Below, in pieces: positions 42,220-50,534 of a stretch of 55,881 nucleotides of DNA. The stretch lies in NCBI GenBank assembly GCA_009783315.1, contig WRHI01000005.1, forward strand, positions 1 to 55,881. Reading direction: 5' to 3'. The notes below the pieces were generated by a model, which was given only the letters and a program-made list of their open reading frames with translations, was not told the DNA's origin and made no database searches. Source of the DNA: Peptococcaceae bacterium (GTDB lineage: Bacteria > Bacillota > Desulfitobacteriia > Desulfitobacteriales > Syntrophobotulaceae). Every line of letters begins with the position of its first letter. Position 1 is the stretch's first letter. Position numbers and translations under genes: made by a program.

Positions 42220-44571
42220 TCAATACGAGTGGTTTCTTAACCAGTAGTTGTACGCCGCCTCAATTGACCCATATCGAGCCGCAATATAACCAAGCATGGC
42301 ATTTTTTTGAACCATATAAGGATCCGGTTGTTCAAGGGTCTCCGCATAGCTCATGCCGGCATATGTCTGATAGTGAATCTCCAACATCTGACCAATCCCT
42401 TTATGCTGTCCGCTCTTACTTATGGCATAGATGTTTCCGCCGCTCTCCTTGTTGATAATATATTGCAGCATTTCCTCATTGCTCAGATTGCTGCTCTCAA
42501 TAGCAAAAATCGGATGCTTGGTTCCCTCCATAACAATCTCGGGCACAGGGTCTTTCGTAACGGTTTCCTCAAGGACGGTCTTCTCCACAAAAATCCCGTT
42601 ATTTAGAATACAGGCGTAAGCCACCACCTTAGAGCCATTTTCACCCTCTTGACGAACCTCTGTTGTATCCAAGACGAGGCTGTCGTCTTGCTCCGTTTCC
42701 GTTACAAAATCAATATCTTCCGTCATCATGCAGACGCATTCAATAATCACATGGAGATAAGGCTGAACAACAACCAACTTGACTATGGCGCCCTCCGTCA
42801 ACGGGCTTTCCGGCAGAAGGGTTTTCTCTTCCGGCGCTTCCTCCGTTTCCTCCATTTCCTCCGCCAACGCTTCGTTCTCAGCAATAATAACCTCCGGCAC
42901 GACACCATACTTCTCCGCGATTTCCCGGATGGTTTCTCCTGCCGCGGCCGTGTGCGAAGAGGTAATTATTTTCCCTTGGATCAGGGCTTGCAAAGCCTCA
43001 TCCTCATTCATAACATCTGAGGCGGGTGCTTTTTGCTTCACAACCTGCACGTCCTCTTCATATTTAAAAGAGGAAATCCTCACCATGTCGGCGTCAACAA
43101 GGCCGGAATAATATAAGATTAATTCATCTAGCACCGCCCAGGCTTCTGTTTCGTTGGCCAGAAGAATATCCGTTTGTCCGTCAATGCTGATAGCATACCT
43201 GGTATTGAGGATGTTGATCAAGACAACGACAGCCACAACCAGGGCCAACGCTGCCACGGAAACAAAACCGATCAGCAGGGGAACTTTCTTTTTGCTGAAA
43301 AAAGAGGAACCCTTGACAGTCTTAGGCTTGGCAGACTTCGGCTCAATGCCCTCCGGCAACAGATCATTTGACTGTGCCATGATTTGCGTGGCGGTTGTCT
43401 GAGACAGATCCTCTTGCGGGAACCCAGCTTGTTGCCTTGCGTCCTCCGGCAAAACATCCGGCTGAGCATCCGTCAAAACATCCGGCAGCACGGTCTCCGG
43501 CAGCGCACCCTCGGGTTGAACACCCTCTGATTGTACGATGTTCGGTCGCGCGTTTCTCAACAGCTTGGCCTCCCGCTGCGGGGACATTGGCACCGGCATA
43601 ACACCGCTTCTTTCATCAAGGGATTCCAAGGCCCGGCGCATGGACGCGGGATCAGCAAACCGCTCCTGTTGGTCATAGGCGCAGGCTTTCAGCAAAAGAG
43701 CGTTCAGTTCATGGCTAACACCTTTGAGGTCAGGCAGCGGCTCACCATTGATCCGCCGCGTCAGCGCGTTTTTATAATCGTCATCCGTAACCGGCTGTAG
43801 GGACTCCGGCAAAAACGGATCCTGGTTCTGATTGAGCAGCTTATACATAACGAAACCCAGCGAGTATGTATCCGCTGCGGCTCCGGACGGTTCGCCCTTA
43901 CAAACCTCCGGCGCTGTGGTTCCGTGGGTTTCATCTTGAGGCTGGCCGGTCAGGACGCTCTGGATTTGTCTGCCGATACCAAAGTCTCCCAATTTGTAAT
44001 CGCCGCGAAGGGTAACAAAAATGTTTTCGGGCCTAATATTCCAATGGATGACATCGTTTTCATGAAACACTTCCAACGCGCGGCAAATATGAACACCAAG
44101 GTTAACAACATCGGCGGGAGAGAGCGGTTTCACGACCAGTTGGGCAAGAAGAGGCCGGAGCAGTTCCATGCGTATAAGAATATCCCAAGACGAGATTCCG
44201 TGAATCGAGGTTCGGTTCTCGATAACTTTGCATTCCTTGTAGCTGACAATATGATAATCTCTGTCGAATTGGCCCATCAGTTCTATATCGGACACAATAT
44301 CCGTAACGAGTTCCCGATAAAGATTATCAATCGCTATTTGGTCGAACCCTCTGCTCTCCAACTGCCTTATTTCGACTTCGTTTTGAGGCAAAGAGATGAT
44401 TTTGACAGCCGAATAATAGGTTTTCCCGAAACTAGGGTCTTGCTCCGACGCGGGATCTTTCCGGCAAATACGGTAGACTTGGCCGCAAGAACCTTCTCCT
44501 ATGAGGGATTCGATACGCCATACGTCCCAAAGGGGTTCATGTACATAAGGAGTCCGTTTGCTATCAGACAC
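42220..44571 (-). CDS. Transmembrane kinase-like protein with LysM, G5 and transglycosylase-like domains
   Basis: About 783 residues. Cytoplasmic part: Ser/Thr kinase fold with glycine loop GEGSCGQVY, Lys57 (AVKII), DFG at 196-198 and an APE motif, but the HRD motif reads HWN (Asn178), so the catalytic base is lost and the protein may be a pseudokinase. A Pro/Glu-rich linker, then one helix (about 431-454). Outside: a LysM-like segment (HTAAAGETIREIAEKYG, about 538-602), a G5 domain (about 608-687) and a lysozyme/SLT-like domain with Glu709 in NKESGGN. GTG at 44571 fits AGTAGG; TTG at 44580 abuts it. It probably senses or remodels peptidoglycan. Confidence 0.8.
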   Translation of the reverse strand: MSDSKRTPYVHEPLWDVWRIESLIGEGSCGQVYRICRKDPASEQDPSFGKTYYSAVKIISLPQNEVEIRQLESRGFDQIAIDNLYRELVTDIVSDIELMGQFDRDYHIVSYKECKVIENRTSIHGISSWDILIRMELLRPLLAQLVVKPLSPADVVNLGVHICRALEVFHENDVIHWNIRPENIFVTLRGDYKLGDFGIGRQIQSVLTGQPQDETHGTTAPEVCKGEPSGAAADTYSLGFVMYKLLNQNQDPFLPESLQPVTDDDYKNALTRRINGEPLPDLKGVSHELNALLLKACAYDQQERFADPASMRRALESLDERSGVMPVPMSPQREAKLLRNARPNIVQSEGVQPEGALPETVLPDVLTDAQPDVLPEDARQQAGFPQEDLSQTTATQIMAQSNDLLPEGIEPKSAKPKTVKGSSFFSKKKVPLLIGFVSVAALALVVAVVVLINILNTRYAISIDGQTDILLANETEAWAVLDELILYYSGLVDADMVRISSFKYEEDVQVVKQKAPASDVMNEDEALQALIQGKIITSSHTAAAGETIREIAEKYGVVPEVIIAENEALAEEMEETEEAPEEKTLLPESPLTEGAIVKLVVVQPYLHVIIECVCMMTEDIDFVTETEQDDSLVLDTTEVRQEGENGSKVVAYACILNNGIFVEKTVLEETVTKDPVPEIVMEGTKHPIFAIESSNLSNEEMLQYIINKESGGNIYAISKSGQHKGIGQMLEIHYQTYAGMSYAETLEQPDPYMVQKNAMLGYIAARYGSIEAAYNYWLRNHSY

Positions 44572-44606
44572 GGCTAACAACCTACTTTGTGCTTTTTAGG
44601 GTATTA

Positions 44607-44635
44607 ATGATAGCACATTTTGCTCGATTTGTATA
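44607..44635 (-). promoter_or_regulatory. Possible promoter of the kinase-like gene
   Basis: On the minus strand: TATACA (44635-44630), 17-base spacer, TATCAT (44612-44607). The -35 box matches the consensus at 4 of 6 positions. Confidence 0.4.
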
Positions 44636-44752
44636 TGGAGAAGTTTAGGCTATAAATTACATCTTGAGTCTTTTGTTTGATTCTTTTAACCACGAAATCA
44701 AGGGTCATAATTCAGAATATTTTTCTTCCTGCCCTTTGACTTCTGAGCCCAT

Positions 44753-45040
44753 GGGTGCATATTAAAAAAGTGCATGAACTGACGATAAGGATAAGCAGAG
44801 CTTTCTGCCGCGGTGTTTTCCCGCAACTCAATGGTGAGTTGGAGGCAGATACCGCTAACAGCTGGCCAGTAACAGTGCCACGTCAGGGGTTGGGGAGCGG
44901 CAGACTCCAAACCCTACCTCGGGACTGTTACGAGCCCACATAATATCCATCTCCATTCACCATTCGGTTGCGGGAGAATCCCGCAGTGGATATTTCTATT
45001 TATTCTTTTGTCGCTTCCTGCACTTTTAAAATATGCACCC
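44753..45040. repeat. Palindromic MITE-like element B, complete copy
   Basis: 288 bp from GGGTGCATATT to AATATGCACCC. The two halves are imperfect reverse complements along their whole length and meet near GGAG-CGGCAGA-CTCC (about 44894-44908). The right half (44908-45040) is almost identical, in reverse orientation, to 55742-55874 (about two differences in 133 bases). It fills most of the 600-base gap 44572-45177; no gene is supported within it. Confidence 0.8.
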
Positions 45041-45057
45041 AGCCCATGGCACGGTGG

Positions 45058-45087
45058 TTGCCGCTGAAAGCTGCCCTGTGTTATAGT
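45058..45087 (+). promoter_or_regulatory. Possible promoter of the zinc-ribbon gene
   Basis: TTGCCG (45058-45063), 18-base spacer, TATAGT (45082-45087). It runs into an AT-dinucleotide tract and is followed by a direct repeat ACTATAAACA at 45112 and 45130, a possible regulator site. Confidence 0.4.
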
Positions 45088-45177
45088 ATATATATATATA
45101 TATTAAGCTCACACTATAAACAAGTCATATACTATAAACAGGCGTATTTTTGCAGTGTTTTTGCAGGGGGTGTTTCT

Positions 45178-46719
45178 ATGGGCAATGAAAAGAGATTTTG
45201 TGTTTTCTGCGGGAAGGGAATCAGAGTGGAGGCTATATTTTGCAACCATTGCGGACAGAAACAGCCGGAACAGCCGCCTGCGGCCGGAGCTGAGACTTGG
45301 GCGACCCCGCCTGTGGCCAAAGTCGAGACCCGATCGTTTGAACCCGCGGTTCAAACCCCTCAGCCTCTATTCGCGGTCGAGATCCCTCCAACTGCAACCG
45401 CAACAGCCACCACGGCCAATCCCTCTCAGGCTGTGCCGATAACCGGGGGCTATCCAACCGCACCAATGGCAGATCCTCGGCAAATACTGCCTGAGATGGG
45501 ATCCTTTCCGCCCATAACCGCTCCCGCGCCCAATTCGTCTATGGGGATCACTCAGAAACTCAAATCCCATCCGATCCTGACAGGGTCTGTGGCAACAGCG
45601 GCTTTTCTCGTTATCATCGGAACCATCCTTCTGTTCGCGACGGTACTTAATCGCCCTATGTACAAAGAACTCAGCAATTTCACCGGCTTTAACGCCCCGG
45701 ATGAGGTCTGGGAACCGGAAAAGTTCGAACAAGTGGTTGGCCTGCTGCCTTCCCGCATTACCGGATATTTACAAGAAGACGGAACCTGGACATACAAAAG
45801 CGCGGGATCCCGCACATACGCAGCAAACGCTTTACTGTACGCGCTCCAATCCGACAATTTCCCGACGGAAAACAGAATGTCCACTATCAATGGTCTGCTT
45901 ACCGGCCAGACAGGCAAACCAAAGCAGCTGGTGTTTGACTTCTCCGCCCAATACCTGCGCGAAGATCTTCACGAGGCATCCGCCTCCACAATCTATAAAT
46001 ATCTACATTTTCTGAATGTTTTCGACGAGTCATCCGAAGGATATGAGAGTCTGCTGAAACAGGTTTTTGACACCCTGTACCAGGAACCCGGCGCATTGGA
46101 GCAGCAGAGCGGCCTGTCGGAAGTTCTTTCTCATGTCAAGCTCAACGAGCAAAGTCCCACCCTCGTTAAATACTACACAAGCGAAGAAATGACCGATAAA
46201 GCGAAAGCCCTTTTTCAAAATCATCTGCCGGGCCTACAAGCATACTATCTGCCGGAATCCACACAAACATGGACAGCTGACGATATAGAAGAAGCTATGA
46301 AACTGACCGGGTTTTTGAATCCGGAGGCCAATGGGAAAAAAGTCATTATGACGACCGAATATCCCGGTAACCACAAAAAAGGCGGCGGAACAAGTTCGCG
46401 AATATTCAGCGGGTCAACCGCGTCGTCTGTTACCGACCCCCGTTTCGCCTCCTGGTATTTAGTCCAATCGGTGGATTACACATATTATGACACCTACTAT
46501 TGGCAAATTAATGGCAAAAAAGCCGGTGACGCCTACAGCTGTACATTGACATTTGAGCTGATTGATCTGAAAACCGGCTTATCAGTTGACGTTATGACAC
46601 TGAAAGAAAACCCTCCGGCCACCAGACAAACCGCTTACCACGAAGAACCCATTGACGTCTACGCGGAAGCCAGTGATTTTTCATCCGTCGCCAAGTGGCT
46701 GGATGAATACTGCAAGTGA
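45178..46719 (+). CDS. Zinc-ribbon membrane protein of unknown function
   Basis: A 513-residue protein. The N-terminus is a zinc ribbon, CVFCGKGIRVEAIFCNHCG (two C-x2-C pairs), followed by a Pro/Ala/Thr-rich linker (about 30-125), one transmembrane helix (TGSVATAAFLVIIGTILLFA, about 133-155) and a long extracellular region without recognisable motifs. This order (inside zinc ribbon, linker, helix, outside domain) is common in Firmicute zinc-ribbon membrane proteins of unknown role. GGGGGTG precedes the ATG at 45178. It is divergent from the kinase-like gene across the palindromic element, and both are envelope proteins with cytoplasmic and external halves. Confidence 0.75.
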   Translation: MGNEKRFCVFCGKGIRVEAIFCNHCGQKQPEQPPAAGAETWATPPVAKVETRSFEPAVQTPQPLFAVEIPPTATATATTANPSQAVPITGGYPTAPMADPRQILPEMGSFPPITAPAPNSSMGITQKLKSHPILTGSVATAAFLVIIGTILLFATVLNRPMYKELSNFTGFNAPDEVWEPEKFEQVVGLLPSRITGYLQEDGTWTYKSAGSRTYAANALLYALQSDNFPTENRMSTINGLLTGQTGKPKQLVFDFSAQYLREDLHEASASTIYKYLHFLNVFDESSEGYESLLKQVFDTLYQEPGALEQQSGLSEVLSHVKLNEQSPTLVKYYTSEEMTDKAKALFQNHLPGLQAYYLPESTQTWTADDIEEAMKLTGFLNPEANGKKVIMTTEYPGNHKKGGGTSSRIFSGSTASSVTDPRFASWYLVQSVDYTYYDTYYWQINGKKAGDAYSCTLTFELIDLKTGLSVDVMTLKENPPATRQTAYHEEPIDVYAEASDFSSVAKWLDEYCK

Positions 46720-46928
46720 GGAAGCAGGAGTCAGTCGGGCAGCAATTTCAGCAAGCCGATGCAGTTAGAATATAAAATTCGCGATCCGGTTACCCGAAAG
46801 AAAACTAAAACGCTATCAAAAATTCCGCGGGAACCTTACTGGCGTCAAATCGGTAATGCCCGCTTATCTCCCCGTAATCCAGCCGATCTTCCTCACGCAC
46901 CGGTTGTCCGCCGTTATGCAACAGATCG

Positions 46929-47141
46929 GCTCAAGGCGGAGGGGCGGCGGCGGGCCGGGCAAGCCCCCTGCCGGAGCCATTCTTCGTGGCGGCGCTTTTC
47001 TAAGACCTCTACGCAGAAAGCGCAAAATAAGGCAGCCTTGCGCTTTTTTTCTGCTCCAAGGTCTAAGAAACGCTGCCGCCACTTTCGAAAAGGCTCCGGC
47101 AGGGGGCTTGCCCGGCCCGCCGCCGCCCCTCCGCCTTGAGC
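46929..47141. repeat. Long palindromic element A, copy 2
   Basis: Outer arms 46929-46978 and 47092-47141 are perfect reverse complements, 50 of 50. The 113-base core (46979-47091) matches the core of 9265-9375 in reverse orientation at roughly 80%, including an apical loop with GGCTGCCTTA. The arms are unrelated to those of copy 1 except for being GC-rich. It lies in the 632-base gap 46720-47351, where I find no supported gene. Confidence 0.87.
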
Positions 47142-47351
47142 AGGTTTTGTCTTGAATCGGCTTGCTATGGGGAAGAGATAAGTTTGGTTGGAAAGAATTT
47201 CTGTCATCCTTCCAACGGGGGAAACTTGACTTTGCGTCTGATCCTTGATTGTTTAGCCGGTCAATAATTAGAAAAATTTACGCCGATTAATAAACACCCT
47301 TTTAGCCAATAATCAATATGTATGACGCTATTTGGAGCAAGCTTATTAATC

Positions 47352-47999
47352 ATGAACAAAACCGCACAGAAAACGAGCAAACGCCGCACCAAATCTGCCT
47401 CCGCCAAAGGCAGCCCAGCGGAATCCATGTCTTGGTCCGCCGTCATGGCGACCCTCTCAGCTTCTATTTTAGCGATAGCCTCCATCTTTACAGCGTTTAT
47501 AGCGTACTCAACCTGGCGGCATGTGCAGGAAACCAGCCGCCCTTATTTTTCCATCAAAGGCTTGCCCGAGCTGGAAACCCCCAACGATCAGACTTTATCC
47601 ATGCATTTTATTAACGCGGGGGATCATCCCGCCGAAGCCCTCAGGAGCCAAATTACTATGATCCTGGCCGAAACAGGTCAGAAAATCTATGAACAAGGCA
47701 ATCACATTCTTAGCACCATTCCCAGAGAAACCGACGCAACCGTATTGCTGGATCTATCCGAATGGCCGGAAGGCGGCGCGACGCCCTTCGATCAAGAAAT
47801 CTACTTAACCTTGTGGTTAAGCTACTACGATCCACTTCTACAAAAATCTTTTGAACAGAACTTTTTTCTCCGGTGCAACGGCCTCGTTGAAGATAAATTT
47901 GTTGAATTAACTTATATGACCCAAGAAGAACTGGACGAACTCCTAGACACCATCGAACGCAATCTTACGACTCAACCCTGGAACCCGCTTATTCAATAA
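47352..47999 (+). CDS. Single-pass membrane protein of unknown function
   Basis: A 215-residue protein. A basic, Ser/Lys-rich N-terminus (to about 24) precedes one helix (SASILAIASIFTAFIAYSTW, about 32-53). The remaining part (PYFSIKGLPELETPN onward) looks like a small beta-rich outside or inside domain ending in an acidic helix. I set the start at the ATG at 47352; ATG 47322 is also possible, and neither has a strong ribosome binding site. It ends 38 bases before hydC. No family recognised and no sign of a hydrogenase role beyond position. Confidence 0.6.
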   Translation: MNKTAQKTSKRRTKSASAKGSPAESMSWSAVMATLSASILAIASIFTAFIAYSTWRHVQETSRPYFSIKGLPELETPNDQTLSMHFINAGDHPAEALRSQITMILAETGQKIYEQGNHILSTIPRETDATVLLDLSEWPEGGATPFDQEIYLTLWLSYYDPLLQKSFEQNFFLRCNGLVEDKFVELTYMTQEELDELLDTIERNLTTQPWNPLIQ

Positions 48000-48037
48000 G
48001 AAATTTCCACAGACGAAAAATACGAGGTGACAAAGCA

Positions 48038-48574
48038 ATGCCGTACGAGATTGACATAGATCCGGCGTGGGGCGCCGCGATAGACAGAATTATTGCCGCC
48101 GGCGCCCCCGAGCAGGGCTTATTAAATGAGAACTGCTTACAACGCAGTTCCTCGCTTATCCAAATTCTTGAACAGACCCAAAAAGAAATCGGTTATCTGC
48201 CGGAAAATGTTCAGGCCTACCTGGCCAATAAACTCCACATTCCCTTAAGCGAAATCTATGGCGTCACAACATTTTATGCCTTATTCAACACAGAACCTGT
48301 AGGGAAGCATACCATCAGCGTTTGTATGGGAACAGCCTGTTATGTCAAAGGTGCCGGCGAAATTGTCGCTGAATTCGAGCGCCGCCTCAATATCGAAGCC
48401 GGCCAAACCACCTTGGACGGACTGTTTACCCTGGAACCCTGCCGCTGTCTAGGTGCCTGCGGCCTGGCACCTGTGCTGACTATAGGCGATCAGGTTTACG
48501 GACGCTTGACTCCGGCCGATGTGCCGGATCTTATAGAAAAATATTATCTTCCAACGAAAGGTGAAAGCACATGA
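48038..48574 (+). CDS. hydC: Bifurcating [FeFe] hydrogenase subunit C, NuoE-like
   Basis: A [2Fe-2S] thioredoxin-fold subunit, 178 residues, of the trimeric NAD- and ferredoxin-linked hydrogenase. Ligands: CMGTACYVKG near residue 95 and CRCLGACGLAP near residue 136. EIYGVTTFYALF is the NuoE family segment. GAGGTG precedes the ATG. Its stop overlaps hydB by 4 bases. Confidence 0.93.
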   Translation: MPYEIDIDPAWGAAIDRIIAAGAPEQGLLNENCLQRSSSLIQILEQTQKEIGYLPENVQAYLANKLHIPLSEIYGVTTFYALFNTEPVGKHTISVCMGTACYVKGAGEIVAEFERRLNIEAGQTTLDGLFTLEPCRCLGACGLAPVLTIGDQVYGRLTPADVPDLIEKYYLPTKGEST

Positions 48575-50388
48575 AGATCAAGGCTCTGACTGACTTACAA
48601 CAAATAAAAAATCAAGCTGTAGACGACAGCACTATGCGTGACATAAATCACACCCTCACCGTCAACGTCCACCAGGGAACCTGCGGCACCGCCAGCGGTG
48701 CTAAAGAAGTCTACGGCGTCATGGTCCGGCATTCAGGCGACAACGCCGCGAGAATAATCCAAACCGGCTGCCCCGGTATGTGTCACCACGAACCTCTTGT
48801 CAGTGTCACCCAACCGGGCAGCGAACCCTGCATCTACGGTCATGTCACACCGGATAAAGCGCAAGCGATCCTGACCTCCCATCTGGAAAACCACGCTCCC
48901 GTAACCGAATGGCTTGTCCAGCCAAACCAACAACTCCAGAAGCGTATTACCTTAGCCAACTGTGGCGTCATCGATCCGGAAAAAATTGAAGAATATATAG
49001 CCATGGACGGGTATTTCGCCTTAGCCAAAGTCCTGCTGGAAATGCAACCCATTGACGTCATCAATGAACTCAAAGCCTCCGGCCTACGCGGGCGCGGCGG
49101 CGGCGGTTTCCCCACAGGCCAGAAATGGGAATTCGCCCACAAAGCCGCCGGCAGCCAAAAATACGTCGTCTGCAACGCCGACGAAGGCGACCCCGGCGCC
49201 TTCATGGATCGCAGCATCCTGGAAGGCGATCCTCACCGGCTTCTAGAAGCCATGACCATCGCCGGATACGCCATCGGCGCCGGCCAAGGCTACATCTATG
49301 TTCGCGCTGAATACCCCATGGCCGTAGAACGGCTCAAATGGGCAATCCACCAAGGGCAAGAAACGGGCTTACTGGGAAACAACATCCTGGGCAGCGGCTT
49401 TTCCTTCAACCTGGATATCCGCCTTGGCGCCGGCGCCTTTGTCTGCGGTGAAGAAACCGCTCTGCTCAACTCCATTGAAGGAAAAAGGGGCGAACCCCGC
49501 CAACGGCCGCCTTTCCCGGCCTCTTCCGGCCTCTGGGGCAATCCCACTCTCATCAACAACGTCGAAACCTATGCCAATATCCCTGCCATCATCCGCCAAG
49601 GCGCCTCATGGTTCTCCTCCATCGGCACTGAAAAAAGCAAAGGCACCAAAGTTTTCGCCTTGGCCGGCAAAATCAAAAACATCGGTCTCATCGAAGTCCC
49701 CATGGGAACCACCTTGCGTACTATTATTGAGGACATCGGCGGCGGCATTCCCAACGGCAAACAATACAAAGCCGCCCAAACCGGCGGCCCTTCTGGCGGC
49801 TGCATCCCCACAGACATGCTCGACATCGCCATAGACTACGACAATTTGCTTGCCATCGGATCCATGATGGGATCCGGCGGTTTAATCGTCATGGACGAAG
49901 ACAACTGTATGGTGGACATCGCACGGTTTTTTCTCGAATTCACCCAAGACGAATCCTGCGGCAAATGTACCACCTGCCGCATCGGCACCAAACGCATGCT
50001 GGAAACTTTAGACAAAATTACCACAGGGCAGGGGGATGCGGACGACATCGAACACCTCGAATCCCTGGCCGCCACCATCAAAAACGCTTCCATATGTGGC
50101 CTAGGCCAAACCGCGCCCAATCCTGTTCTCAGCACGCTGAAGTATTTCCGCCCTGAATATGAAGCCCATATCTTCGAAAAAAAATGCCCGGCCCACGCCT
50201 GCCAAGATCTTCTTTCTTATACTATTGTCAGCAGCAAATGCACCGGCTGCAGCGCCTGCGCCCGGGTCTGCCCAAGCAGCGCCATCTCGGGTAAAGTGAA
50301 AGAACCATATGCCATCGACCAAAGCAAATGCGTAAAATGTGGCCTATGCGTAAATAAGTGTAAAGCGGAAGCCATTGAGTGCAGTTGA
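48571..50388 (+). CDS. hydB: Bifurcating [FeFe] hydrogenase subunit B, NuoF-like
   Basis: The NADH- and FMN-binding subunit where electron bifurcation is thought to occur; 605 residues. Domains in order: thioredoxin-like [2Fe-2S] domain (about 30-115; TGCPGMCHHEP), NuoF core with GRGGGGFPTGQKWEF and CNADEGDPGAFMDR, the [4Fe-4S] motif ESCGKCTTCRIGTKR, and a C-terminal 2[4Fe-4S] ferredoxin domain (CTGCSACARVCP and CVKCGLCVNKC). This fused layout is that of HydB in trimeric group A3 hydrogenases. The stop TGA forms the start of a TTGACAA heptamer tract that separates it from hydA by 146 bases. Confidence 0.95.
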   Translation: MKIKALTDLQQIKNQAVDDSTMRDINHTLTVNVHQGTCGTASGAKEVYGVMVRHSGDNAARIIQTGCPGMCHHEPLVSVTQPGSEPCIYGHVTPDKAQAILTSHLENHAPVTEWLVQPNQQLQKRITLANCGVIDPEKIEEYIAMDGYFALAKVLLEMQPIDVINELKASGLRGRGGGGFPTGQKWEFAHKAAGSQKYVVCNADEGDPGAFMDRSILEGDPHRLLEAMTIAGYAIGAGQGYIYVRAEYPMAVERLKWAIHQGQETGLLGNNILGSGFSFNLDIRLGAGAFVCGEETALLNSIEGKRGEPRQRPPFPASSGLWGNPTLINNVETYANIPAIIRQGASWFSSIGTEKSKGTKVFALAGKIKNIGLIEVPMGTTLRTIIEDIGGGIPNGKQYKAAQTGGPSGGCIPTDMLDIAIDYDNLLAIGSMMGSGGLIVMDEDNCMVDIARFFLEFTQDESCGKCTTCRIGTKRMLETLDKITTGQGDADDIEHLESLAATIKNASICGLGQTAPNPVLSTLKYFRPEYEAHIFEKKCPAHACQDLLSYTIVSSKCTGCSACARVCPSSAISGKVKEPYAIDQSKCVKCGLCVNKCKAEAIECS

Positions 50389-50513
50389 CAAGAGACAATG
50401 GACAATGGACAATGGACAATGGACAATGGATAATGGACAAGGCTGATATCTTTCAGCCTGTGGACCAATGGACTTCTGACTTCTGACTTCTGACCCTCTG
50501 ACTTCTGACTATA
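50389..50513 (+). repeat. Heptamer tracts TGGACAA and CTTCTGA between hydB and hydA
   Basis: TGGACAA units, then the AGGCTGA-tatctt-TCAGCCT hairpin module shared with 5297-5378, then a second heptamer, CTTCTGA, repeated about five times (50468-50512). Two unrelated 7-base units stand side by side. Confidence 0.88.
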
Positions 50514-50534
50514 GACATTAGGAGGACTCTTATA

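Noticed and set aside
46759-47155. Open frames of about 100-126 codons before the membrane protein gene
   Set aside because: Their second half is the palindrome copy 2. The first half (KIRDPVTRKKTKTL...) could be a gene remnant, but I see no start signal and recognise no family.
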